Assembly: GCF_015751045.1 (NCBI RefSeq)
Contig: NZ_BNJW01000015.1
Location: 1-64,000, forward strand
Source: Enterococcus lactis
GTDB taxonomy: Bacteria > Bacillota > Bacilli > Lactobacillales > Enterococcaceae
DNA: 64,000 nucleotides
Direction of reading: 5' to 3'
This document shows positions 23,401 through 31,145 of this stretch, one piece after another. The position numbers and the translations under genes were made by a program. Each line of letters begins with the position of its first letter. Positions within the stretch are counted from its first letter, which is position 1. The notes beneath the pieces are model-generated. The model did no database searches and had not been told where the DNA came from. It was given only the letters and a program-made list of their open reading frames with translations.

Positions 23401-25077
23401 TTATGCATCCCATTCTTCGTCCATTTTGGCACGGACTTTATTTGTTTCGACACGTCCGAATGTTTTGGCTGTTTCGTTCGTGTATCGATTTGTCAGCATC
23501 GTGTCATTTGTATTGCGGACATCTTGAATGGCTTCATTAATTGCTTCGATGACATTGTTGACATTTTGTTCTGAAGCAGCTTGGTCGGTGATATCTTCTA
23601 GGAAGTGATAGATTGCTCCTAGTTTTGTATAATTATTGATATCGTAAGCGATAGCTGGAACTTTTTCAGCAGCTGCTTCGATTTCAGCAACCGAACGTTT
23701 TGTCACACGTGCAGCACTTTCTTTTGACATCGCTTGGACAGTGATTTCTTTATTGTTTAAAGCAATCAAGCGGCTTGATTGTAATCCATGCGCTAAAAAT
23801 GCACCTGAAATAGCATTTCCTGCAATCAATCCAATAACTGGATGTCCAGCTTGACGGAGTTTTGCATAAGCAGCAGCACTATTAGCCAAAGCCACATGAA
23901 TACCGATCAATTCTTCGTTATAGCCGTATGCTTGGCTTGGTACATCGATCACAACGACGATTGGCCGTTTCACTTTTTTATCTTTATCTTCTTCGTAAAC
24001 GTGATCCAAAATTTGTCCCATGCGGAAACCTTCAACTAAACCAACTTCACCGTTTCGTACACGGTACATCGGATTTTTAGGATCAGGTACGATCGAGGTC
24101 ACGATGGCTTCTTCTATGAATTTACTTGATTTACCATAATACACAGTACTGATAGAAGAAGTTGGATTTTTCATGCCAGTTAGTGCCGCAAACCAATCGT
24201 AACCAACACTTGCTGCAGCTGGTTCATTTCCTTCTGCTACTTCTGGTAAGTCCATTGATTTTGCTTGATGGTTAGCAATCGCTTCATTGTAATCGTCAAT
24301 GCTCATTGGTTTTGAAAGATCCAAAGAATCAAGTAATGATAAATAAAATGCTGAGCTTTCACTGCGATGCGTGTCTTTTCGTTCGTCCATTGCTGCGATG
24401 ACAGCAGCTTTGATTGCTTCTACACTATCAGTCACTAGTTCATCAATGATTTTTGATTCTACCCGTTGACGAGATCCTAATGTATTCCAAATCAAGTCTT
24501 TGTCACTAGAATCAAATTCTCGAACACCTGCTTCTTGCTCAATAACTTCTGGTCCATTCAAACCGACTCTCGCTTTTTTTGTTGCGATCAAATAACTCAT
24601 CAATGCTGAAGTAATCGACATACCGCCAAATGATCCTACACGTCCTGGAATCAAACCGATGACTGGTACATATTGTTTTAGAGCAATGATTGCATTTCCG
24701 ATTTCTGAAATAGATAACAGTCCGTAGTTCGCTTCTTGCAGACGAACACCGCCTGTATCTAGTACGATGACTGGAAAGATTTCATTTCCTTTTTTGTTTT
24801 CTTCTAATACATGTTCGAGTGCAGCAACGATTTTTGCACCGGAAACTTCACCGATACCGCCACCTTGGAATTTTCCTTCCATAGCGATTACTACTGCCTG
24901 TTTGCCATTGATCGTGCCACGGCTGACAACGATCCCGTCATCACTTTCAGGGACGATTCCTTGTGCTGGCAAACTTGGCGCGATGATTTGATCGAATGGA
25001 CCAATCAATTCACGTCCATTGTCAAGTAGAGCGTTCACTCGTTCTCTGGCGTTTAATTCTACAAAACTATTTTTCAT
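23401..25077 (-). CDS. mdcDE: Malonate decarboxylase beta-gamma fusion subunit
   Basis: A 558-residue cytoplasmic subunit of biotin-independent malonate decarboxylase. Residues 1 to about 285 match MdcD (FQGGGIGEVSGAKIVAALE; DTGGVRLQEANYGLLSI), and about 290-558 match MdcE (RPIVVVIDVPSQAYGYNEEL; GNAISGAFLAHGLQSSRLIAL). In well-studied systems these are two proteins of about 270 residues that together decarboxylate malonyl-S-carrier to acetyl-S-carrier. Here they are joined without a stop, via an acidic linker (PEVAEGNEPAAAS). GGAGGAACTTTCAG precedes the ATG, which overlaps the mdcC end by 11 bp. I cannot tell how widespread this fusion is. Confidence 0.88.
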   Translation of the reverse strand: MKNSFVELNARERVNALLDNGRELIGPFDQIIAPSLPAQGIVPESDDGIVVSRGTINGKQAVVIAMEGKFQGGGIGEVSGAKIVAALEHVLEENKKGNEIFPVIVLDTGGVRLQEANYGLLSISEIGNAIIALKQYVPVIGLIPGRVGSFGGMSITSALMSYLIATKKARVGLNGPEVIEQEAGVREFDSSDKDLIWNTLGSRQRVESKIIDELVTDSVEAIKAAVIAAMDERKDTHRSESSAFYLSLLDSLDLSKPMSIDDYNEAIANHQAKSMDLPEVAEGNEPAAASVGYDWFAALTGMKNPTSSISTVYYGKSSKFIEEAIVTSIVPDPKNPMYRVRNGEVGLVEGFRMGQILDHVYEEDKDKKVKRPIVVVIDVPSQAYGYNEELIGIHVALANSAAAYAKLRQAGHPVIGLIAGNAISGAFLAHGLQSSRLIALNNKEITVQAMSKESAARVTKRSVAEIEAAAEKVPAIAYDINNYTKLGAIYHFLEDITDQAASEQNVNNVIEAINEAIQDVRNTNDTMLTNRYTNETAKTFGRVETNKVRAKMDEEWDA

Positions 25078-25366
25078 CTGAAAGTTCCTCCATTGCTTGC
25101 GTCAATCGTAGGTACACAACTCCTGGTGTAGCACCGAAGTCATTGATCACGATATCTGCTGAAATTGGATAACGATCAAAAAATCTCGTTAATACGTTGT
25201 TCCATACTTCGCCGAAGCCATCGCTTCCTGTACAGATTTTTACAGTAGATTCTTTTTTTTCTGTTGGAAACATCAAGATTTCCAAATCACCTGAACCGAC
25301 CACTCCTACATGGATTTTCTTATTGATCGGCTGTTTCGTTGGATATTTATAAGCTAATTGTTCCAT
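25067..25366 (-). CDS. mdcC: Malonate decarboxylase acyl-carrier protein (delta subunit)
   Basis: A 99-residue carrier protein. The attachment serine is S25 in VGSGDLEILM, the position and context known for MdcC, where the 2'-(5''-phosphoribosyl)-3'-dephospho-CoA arm is linked. It carries malonyl and acetyl groups between MdcA and MdcDE. The ATG follows GGGGAGAGATCC. It lies 101 bp after mdcA and overlaps mdcDE by 11 bp. Confidence 0.9.
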   Translation of the reverse strand: MEQLAYKYPTKQPINKKIHVGVVGSGDLEILMFPTEKKESTVKICTGSDGFGEVWNNVLTRFFDRYPISADIVINDFGATPGVVYLRLTQAMEELSDEK

Positions 25367-25467
25367 GGATCTCTCCCCTTTTTGTAAAACAGAGCATACA
25401 CGTTCTGCTTATTCGTCTTTCTTCTTCCATCTGGGTAAATGGCGACAAAAGGTTTTCCTCGCCAATT

Positions 25468-27114
25468 TTATGACCAAGTTCTGAATTTCATTGGTGGTTC
25501 ATATAAGCCATCTGACCATTCGATCAAATCATCGATGGTTTGTGCAGCTAATAATGAACGTTTCGCTTCACTACGTTTGATGCCTAGATCTTCTGGTAAT
25601 TTCACGATGCCGGCTGCACGCAAACGGTCTAGTGATTCTTTGGTGCTTGTCATCCCAAGAGGTGTGACACCGCCAATGGCTGCAATTGCTGCTTGTCGTT
25701 CTTCTTTTGTTTTTGCTTTGTACAAATAAGCGATTCCTTCTTCTGTCACGATATGCGTGGTATCCTCGCTATAGATCATCACTGGTGCATTGGCTAAGCC
25801 TGCCTGTTTTTGAACAGCTAATGCATCTAATTCTTCGACAAAGACTGGCTTTTTATTTGAACCATATGTTTCAACCATTTGAACAACTAATTTTTGGCCT
25901 TTCCCTAATGGATCATCATTGTCGCGAAGTGATTGCCATGCTGGTGTAGAATGACGACGACCGCCAGGATTATGTCCCATGTTAGGCGCACCGCCAAAAC
26001 CAGATAAACGTCCTTTTGTTACGGTAGAAGAGTTTCCTTCGTAATCTAATTGCAAGGTTGAACCGATAAACATATCGATGGCATATTGTCCTGCAGCTTG
26101 TGATAATGTTCGGTTACTGCGCATCGTGCCGTCTTTACCGACAAAAAAGACATCGGGGCGAGCAGCAATATATTTTTCCATACCAACTTCGCCACCAAAA
26201 CTATGGATGCTTTCAACCCAACCTGATTCGATGGCTGGAATCATAGTTGGATGTGGGTTCAATACCCAGTTCTTCGCGATTTTCCCTTTCAACCCTAGTG
26301 ATTCGCCATAAGTTGGCAGTAACAATTCGATAGCTGCTGTATTGAATCCAATACCGTGATTCAAAGATTGTACGCCGTGTTCTGCGTAGATTCCTTTGAT
26401 TGCCATCATTGCCATTAGGATTTGCAATTCTGTGATGTTTTGAGGATCTCGTGTGAATAAAGCTTCTAATTGATAAGGTTGATCTGCTTTCACGACAACA
26501 TCTACCCAGTCACCAGGGATATCTACACGTGGTAAAGAATCGACAACTTCGTTGACTTGAACGATCACGATACCATCTTTGAAAGCTGCAGCTTCGATGA
26601 TTGTTGGTGTTTCTTCCGTATTGAAACCTGTGTACAAGTTGCCGTCTTTATCTGCTTTATCTGCAGCTACTAAAACAACATTTGGAATCAAATCGATGAA
26701 TAAGCGTCCATAAAGTTCCAAATAAGTATGGATATCACCTAATTTCATTGTGCCGTCTTCAATCATTTGGGCGACACGCAAGCTTTGTGCACCAGCATAA
26801 GAAAAATCGATCTTACTTGCGATTCCTTTTTCAAAAATATTCAAATGTTCTGGTCGTGAGATACTAGACATAATCAAATGCAGATCATTCACTTTTTCTG
26901 CATCTACTTTTTCAAGACTTTCTGAAAGAAAACTTGCTTGTTTTTGATTGTCGCCTTCTAATACAACTTTATCGCCGGGAGCAATCAGTTTTTCCATTAC
27001 TTCTACGATTTTTTCAGTTTCTACATACTTGCCATTGAGCAAGTTGCTGATTTTTTCCAATCGCTGCGCTTTTTTTTCGCGTTTAGAAGCCCAGTTGCGG
27101 TTTGGTTTTTCCAT
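25468..27114 (-). CDS. mdcA: Malonate decarboxylase alpha subunit (acetyl-S-ACP:malonate ACP transferase)
   Basis: A 548-residue subunit, the usual MdcA length, that exchanges acetyl for malonyl on the carrier protein. It has the CoA-transferase-like fold; recognisable stretches are KVVLEGDNQKQASFLSESL (about 49-67), PTMIPAIESGWVESIHSFGGE in outline (about 290) and GRLSGFGGAPNMGHNPGGRRH in outline (about 370). A good ribosome site (AAATGGAGATGACTAATT) precedes ATG. It starts 6 bp after mdcH and leads the structural genes of the operon. Confidence 0.9.
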   Translation of the reverse strand: MEKPNRNWASKREKKAQRLEKISNLLNGKYVETEKIVEVMEKLIAPGDKVVLEGDNQKQASFLSESLEKVDAEKVNDLHLIMSSISRPEHLNIFEKGIASKIDFSYAGAQSLRVAQMIEDGTMKLGDIHTYLELYGRLFIDLIPNVVLVAADKADKDGNLYTGFNTEETPTIIEAAAFKDGIVIVQVNEVVDSLPRVDIPGDWVDVVVKADQPYQLEALFTRDPQNITELQILMAMMAIKGIYAEHGVQSLNHGIGFNTAAIELLLPTYGESLGLKGKIAKNWVLNPHPTMIPAIESGWVESIHSFGGEVGMEKYIAARPDVFFVGKDGTMRSNRTLSQAAGQYAIDMFIGSTLQLDYEGNSSTVTKGRLSGFGGAPNMGHNPGGRRHSTPAWQSLRDNDDPLGKGQKLVVQMVETYGSNKKPVFVEELDALAVQKQAGLANAPVMIYSEDTTHIVTEEGIAYLYKAKTKEERQAAIAAIGGVTPLGMTSTKESLDRLRAAGIVKLPEDLGIKRSEAKRSLLAAQTIDDLIEWSDGLYEPPMKFRTWS

Positions 27115-27120
27115 AATTAG

Positions 27121-28032
27121 TCATCTCCATTTTTGATATAGAAACGTGGCGTCATCAATACCATGTTGGTCTAGATTGATCGTACGGATCCCTTTATCTA
27201 CACCAAATTTTGTATGAATCAGCTTTGTCAAAGTATTGCCGGGGGGAAATTCAATCGTCAGATCCATTCCTAATTCTTTTGCCAAGTCCATCATTTGGTT
27301 CCATTGCACAGGGAAAGCTAGGTTTTCCAACAAATCTTTACGAATCTCTTCTGCGTCCTGAGTGGCTCTTCCATCCGTATTTTTTATATACAAACATCTA
27401 GCATCAGATAGATGGACAGACTGCATATACGGCTTGAATTTCTTGACTGTATCATTCATCAAGAGACAATGAGATGGCACAGGAACTTTCAGCAGCTTCG
27501 CTGTTTGCGCTTGGCGGCGTTTGGCTTCTGCCAACGTAACGGATAAACCTTCGATACTCCCAGATAGCGTATGTTGCATCGGACAATTTTCATTTGACAG
27601 ATAGACTGGGTGGTCAGGATCAAACGTTTTTGCTACAATTTTCTCTGCTTCGCTTCTCGTCACACCTACTACTACGCCCATTGCATAACCGCTTGGATAA
27701 GCTTCTTTCATTAAGACTGCGCGGTGATAGACTAGTTCCGCTGCATTCTCAAATGTCAAAGATCGACAAGCAACAGCTGCACAAAAAGCACCGATCGAAT
27801 GTCCTGCTGCAATATCAGGCTGAATACCGTTTTTTTCCATTTCATCTAAATAAAATACTGCTTTTGTCAGTAATGATAGCTGGATAAAAACCGTATCTTG
27901 ATAGTTTTCTTCTTTATCAACTAACCGATACCCCGTCACATTTTCTAAACGTTCCATGTACATTTCAGGGATATCCGCTAACATCCCTAACTTCTGACTG
28001 CCTTGCCCAGGAAATAAGAAACCTGTACTCAT
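27121..28032 (-). CDS. mdcH: Malonyl-CoA:ACP transacylase subunit of malonate decarboxylase (epsilon)
   Basis: A 303-residue malonyl-CoA transacylase that primes the decarboxylase. It has the FabD-like signatures FPGQGSQKLGML (about 7-18) and AAGHSIGAFCAA with the nucleophile S79; a histidine in VPSHCLLM (about 180) is the probable catalytic partner. The ATG at 28032 follows AAGGAGGCGAGGCTC; the frame is open to 28080 without a better site. It is first in the mdc operon, divergent from the LysR gene, with the control region between them. Confidence 0.88.
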   Translation of the reverse strand: MSTGFLFPGQGSQKLGMLADIPEMYMERLENVTGYRLVDKEENYQDTVFIQLSLLTKAVFYLDEMEKNGIQPDIAAGHSIGAFCAAVACRSLTFENAAELVYHRAVLMKEAYPSGYAMGVVVGVTRSEAEKIVAKTFDPDHPVYLSNENCPMQHTLSGSIEGLSVTLAEAKRRQAQTAKLLKVPVPSHCLLMNDTVKKFKPYMQSVHLSDARCLYIKNTDGRATQDAEEIRKDLLENLAFPVQWNQMMDLAKELGMDLTIEFPPGNTLTKLIHTKFGVDKGIRTINLDQHGIDDATFLYQKWR

Positions 28033-28151
28033 GAGCCTCGCCTCCTTAGCACTTACTTTTTCCACTGCTATCTTAGTCAATTTCTGCTATAATAAAAAAT
28101 GCCAAAAAAAGAAAAAACCATAACAAAAAGGTATGGATGGGATGGATAATT
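28033..28151. promoter_or_regulatory. Divergent mdcH/LysR control region with a CCATA-N9-TATGG site
   Basis: The short gap holds an inverted repeat, CCATA (28118-28122) and TATGG (28132-28136), close to the LysR start and of the general T-N11-A layout of LysR sites. A TATAAT hexamer for the plus strand is at 28088-28093 without a good -35. It is the likely site of LysR control of the mdc operon in response to malonate (inference). Confidence 0.5.
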
Positions 28152-29009
28152 ATGAAATTGCTTCATCTACAGTATTTTAAAAAAGTGTTCGAAACAAAAA
28201 ATGTCACCCAAGCAGCCAAAGAATTATTTATTTCTCAACCTGCCTTGAGCCGTGCGATCAAACATTTGGAAAACGAATTAGGAGTCCCTTTGTTTTACCA
28301 TAGCGGCAGAAATATTGAGACAACTGTTTATGCAGAAGAATTCTATCCATATGCAGTCAAGACATTAGACACATTAGAAGAAGGAATCAAATTATTGTCT
28401 TCGGTCAATGAGAAGATCGTTACTTCCGTCATTTTGTATTTAGAGGTAGCCTCTGTTTCTATTCCGAACTTGGTCCGAATTTTTATGGAAAAGCATCCTG
28501 ATATCCAATTAACGATCATGCAACATCATTTACCAGATGATATTACCGACCCTGTACTGTACATCACTTCGGAGATGAAGCCTGGCATGACCAATATTCC
28601 TATCATGAAAGAACCTGTTTATGTAGCCATTCCTAAGAAACATCCTCTTGCGAAAAAAGAACATCTGCAATTAGAAGATATCCAATGCACCCCCATCTTG
28701 ATGCTGTCAAAGAGCAATGCCTTCCGTCATACACTGGATGCAGCACTTGAAGCGAAAAGTATCGAATTGACGATCAGTTCGACGACAGATGATCCTGCGA
28801 CATTACGTTCTATTGTCAAGCAAGGCTTAGCCGTTAGCTTTTTCCCAAAAGTTTCTTGGTCTTACGATAAAAATGATCCTTTCGTCTTGCGGGAAATCAA
28901 AGATTTGCCCTTGACACGAACAATTTATTTATCTTCTAGCTTCACAGAAGATCATCCTTTGATCAAAATGATTGCAAAAACGATGCGGGAATTTTATTTA
29001 GGAAAATAA
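28152..29009 (+). CDS. mdcR: LysR family regulator of the malonate decarboxylase operon
   Basis: A 285-residue LysR-type activator. The N-terminal winged helix (KNVTQAAKELFISQPALSRAIKHLE in outline, about 17-41) is classical. The rest forms the two-lobed ligand domain, with VYVAIPKKHPLAKK marking the second strand set. It is divergent from mdcH with a 119-bp gap, the standard position of MdcR, so malonate or malonyl-CoA is the expected co-inducer. The ATG at 28152 is chosen because it begins the normal family N-terminus (MKLLHLQYF); the ribosome site is weak. A terminator-like repeat follows its stop. Confidence 0.8.
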   Translation: MKLLHLQYFKKVFETKNVTQAAKELFISQPALSRAIKHLENELGVPLFYHSGRNIETTVYAEEFYPYAVKTLDTLEEGIKLLSSVNEKIVTSVILYLEVASVSIPNLVRIFMEKHPDIQLTIMQHHLPDDITDPVLYITSEMKPGMTNIPIMKEPVYVAIPKKHPLAKKEHLQLEDIQCTPILMLSKSNAFRHTLDAALEAKSIELTISSTTDDPATLRSIVKQGLAVSFFPKVSWSYDKNDPFVLREIKDLPLTRTIYLSSSFTEDHPLIKMIAKTMREFYLGK

Positions 29010-29010
29010 A

Positions 29011-29174
29011 AAAAAGAGCTGGGACAAAATTCTTGTCGCAGCTCTTTTTTTGAACAAACGGTGTTCCAGAAGTAACTTCTTCAGAAATAAGCCCAAATTC
29101 CCCAAAAATTTGAGAAGCAATTTTCGTAAATTCCTTCTTATTTCTTGAAGCTAAACACTTCTGTCACAACCTCT
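29011..29174 (-). repeat. Dispersed intergenic repeat: one unit plus terminal hairpin (terminator)
   Basis: Read on the minus strand, a unit starts AAGAGGTTGTGACAG near 29174 and ends GGAACACCGTTTGTTC, then a hairpin with GAGCTGCGACAA and TTGTCCCAGCTC arms and A/T tracts lies at 29011-29052. The hairpin would terminate both the LysR transcript (plus) and, after the unit, the MmcQ/YjbR transcript (minus). Confidence 0.75.
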
Positions 29175-29193
29175 TCTCTATTTTTCCTAGAAT

Positions 29194-29556
29194 TCATTGC
29201 GTTGATTTGAAACTTCCATCAATCAAACTTGCTAGTTCATCTAGTTTTTCTATTTTACGTAGATCAACAGAGATCCAATGTTCTTTATTCATGTGATAGG
29301 CTGGAAAATACCCCTCTTTTCCTCGCAAAATTCCGCCAAGTTCAGGATCGACCTTCAAATCAAGGATGTCGATGATCCTATGGTCACTTGCATCATCATA
29401 GATTTTTTCTTCTGGAACAGACATCAGGACCCCAAACCATTTTTTGCTTTTTTGATGTCTGAATACGCAATAATCAGGAAATTTTTTAAAAATATATTCT
29501 GGAGACAAATTGTATGTTTCATCGATGTGATCGATTAGTTCTTTTTTCGTTAGCAT
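29194..29556 (-). CDS. MmcQ/YjbR family protein
   Basis: A 120-residue protein of the MmcQ/YjbR family (CyaY-like fold, proposed DNA-binding). The pattern is typical: an N-terminal helix ending in PEYIFKKFPDYCVFRHQ, strands with KWFGVLMSVP, then DLKVDPELGGILRGKEGYFPAYHMNKEHWI in outline, with the conserved AYHMNKxHWISV stretch (about 84-96). The role is not established. It appears monocistronic with a GATGGAAGCAG ribosome site, and its 3' end runs into a dispersed repeat. Confidence 0.83.
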   Translation of the reverse strand: MLTKKELIDHIDETYNLSPEYIFKKFPDYCVFRHQKSKKWFGVLMSVPEEKIYDDASDHRIIDILDLKVDPELGGILRGKEGYFPAYHMNKEHWISVDLRKIEKLDELASLIDGSFKSTQ

Positions 29557-29699
29557 CTGCTTCCATCTCTTTCTTATTGATTCACTTTATTCAAAGATAC
29601 CACGTAAGAATAGAAAAATGAATACTGGTTGAAAGATCAGTTGAAACTTGACCACCGTTTATTTTCTCCGTATTCTTAGAATAGAAGGGAGTCTGATTT

Positions 29700-31139
29700 A
29701 TGTATTCACTAATGAAAAAAATCATTACCGAAAAAGATATTCGACGTCATGTTTCTTTAGTCGAACAATTGCTGAATCATACAAAGATAACGGTAAATGA
29801 ATTAGCTGAAATCATAGGGACAACCGAACGAACGATTTTTTCTGACCTTCAATCTATTCGCTCTCAGCTGCCCGAAGGCTGGGACATCCTCAGCGATCAA
29901 GCAGGAATAAGTTTGCAAAACCATCAAAATTTATTAACAAATGACCTTTGGGAGATTTTTTTCAAACAATCAGTCAGTGTTGAGCTGCTGAAAAATCTGC
30001 TTTTTACAAAAAAAGTTGCTGTCCCTGATTTTCTAGCGGATCACGGGCTTTCTTATGGGACATTAAAAAGACATGTGACTAAAATCAATCAGCGTTTAGC
30101 AAGTTACGACTTGCAGATCGATTTGACGAAATATACAGCTTGTATTCTTGGAAAAGAGCGTGCGATTCGTACTTTCTATCATCGATTGCTGATTCCTTTC
30201 ACTCATAACAACTATTTTTTCGAGGATTATTCGATCCATGAATCCCATTATTTTCAATTTTTAAGAAACCTCAGTCAAACTGAACTAGCTGTTGAAACAG
30301 AAGAGATTTTCGGAACATGTTGGTTCTTTATCAATACGATCCGTATAAAAGCGAATTGCCGATTAGATTCTTCTATCCATATCAACAGCACACTCTCCTC
30401 CCTGTATGACTCTGCATTGAAAAAATTGTATTTAACGGAAGGTATTTATCTTAAAGACACTGAGCTTTCTTTTGCTTCTTTCTGCTTTCTGGAAAGTTGG
30501 AATTACAACAATAACTATGGACAAGAAATCGCTCGCTGCCTGCATCATTCTCCATTTTTAGAGGTCCTCGAAACGTTTGTAGAGGAACTAGCTTCAGAGC
30601 TGTCTCTTGATCAACTAAAAAAAACATCTCTGACTGATAACTTGGCTCTCCTCGTATTAAAATATCATGAATCGCCGATACTGATTGAACCTTTGGAACG
30701 CCAATACCATCGTTTTTTAGAGACGTATGATCAGCAATATGCACACTTGTATCAGCAGAAAGAGAATTTACTGAACGATCTAAAAAAAGAAATGGAAATC
30801 AATGAACCAAATTACTTTCTTCAACTCTTGTCTTTACTGATCCAACAAACGATTTTTTCTATCAAACCGAATTTGTTCAATGTCTATTTTATTTTCCAAG
30901 GAGAACCTTCATGGAAGGCGTTCTTGCAGCAGGAATTAAAAGATTACTTGGGAAAACGTGTCTGCTTCTTACCTATCGAACTAACCGATCTTTCCACTAT
31001 TTCTTTTGAAAAAACAGATATCTTGATTTCCAATTTCCCTCTGGATTCTCTAGATATCCCTATTGTATACATTTCTTCTATTCCAACGAAAAATGAGCTC
31101 AATCGTTTGACTGAACTCACTTTCAAAACTTTTTTATAG
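29700..31139 (+). CDS. Mga/AtxA-like transcriptional regulator
   Basis: A 479-residue regulator with the Mga-type layout. The first helix-turn-helix (TVNELAEIIGTTERTIFSDLQSI in outline, about 34-57) is followed by a second (ADHGLSYGTLKRHVTKINQRL in outline, about 113-133), a long helical PRD-like middle and a C-terminal IIB-like domain (FNVYFIFQGEPSWKAFL, about 380-400). The ATG at 29700 follows GAAGGGAG. It is convergent with the P-type ATPase gene; the two stop codons are 6 bp apart. Its target is not evident from position. Confidence 0.72.
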   Translation: MYSLMKKIITEKDIRRHVSLVEQLLNHTKITVNELAEIIGTTERTIFSDLQSIRSQLPEGWDILSDQAGISLQNHQNLLTNDLWEIFFKQSVSVELLKNLLFTKKVAVPDFLADHGLSYGTLKRHVTKINQRLASYDLQIDLTKYTACILGKERAIRTFYHRLLIPFTHNNYFFEDYSIHESHYFQFLRNLSQTELAVETEEIFGTCWFFINTIRIKANCRLDSSIHINSTLSSLYDSALKKLYLTEGIYLKDTELSFASFCFLESWNYNNNYGQEIARCLHHSPFLEVLETFVEELASELSLDQLKKTSLTDNLALLVLKYHESPILIEPLERQYHRFLETYDQQYAHLYQQKENLLNDLKKEMEINEPNYFLQLLSLLIQQTIFSIKPNLFNVYFIFQGEPSWKAFLQQELKDYLGKRVCFLPIELTDLSTISFEKTDILISNFPLDSLDIPIVYISSIPTKNELNRLTELTFKTFL

Positions 31140-31145
31140 TAACGG

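Noticed and set aside
23401-25077. Split mdcD and mdcE genes or a frameshift
   Set aside because: The frame is continuous through the linker with good codon use and no stop; a real fusion is better supported.
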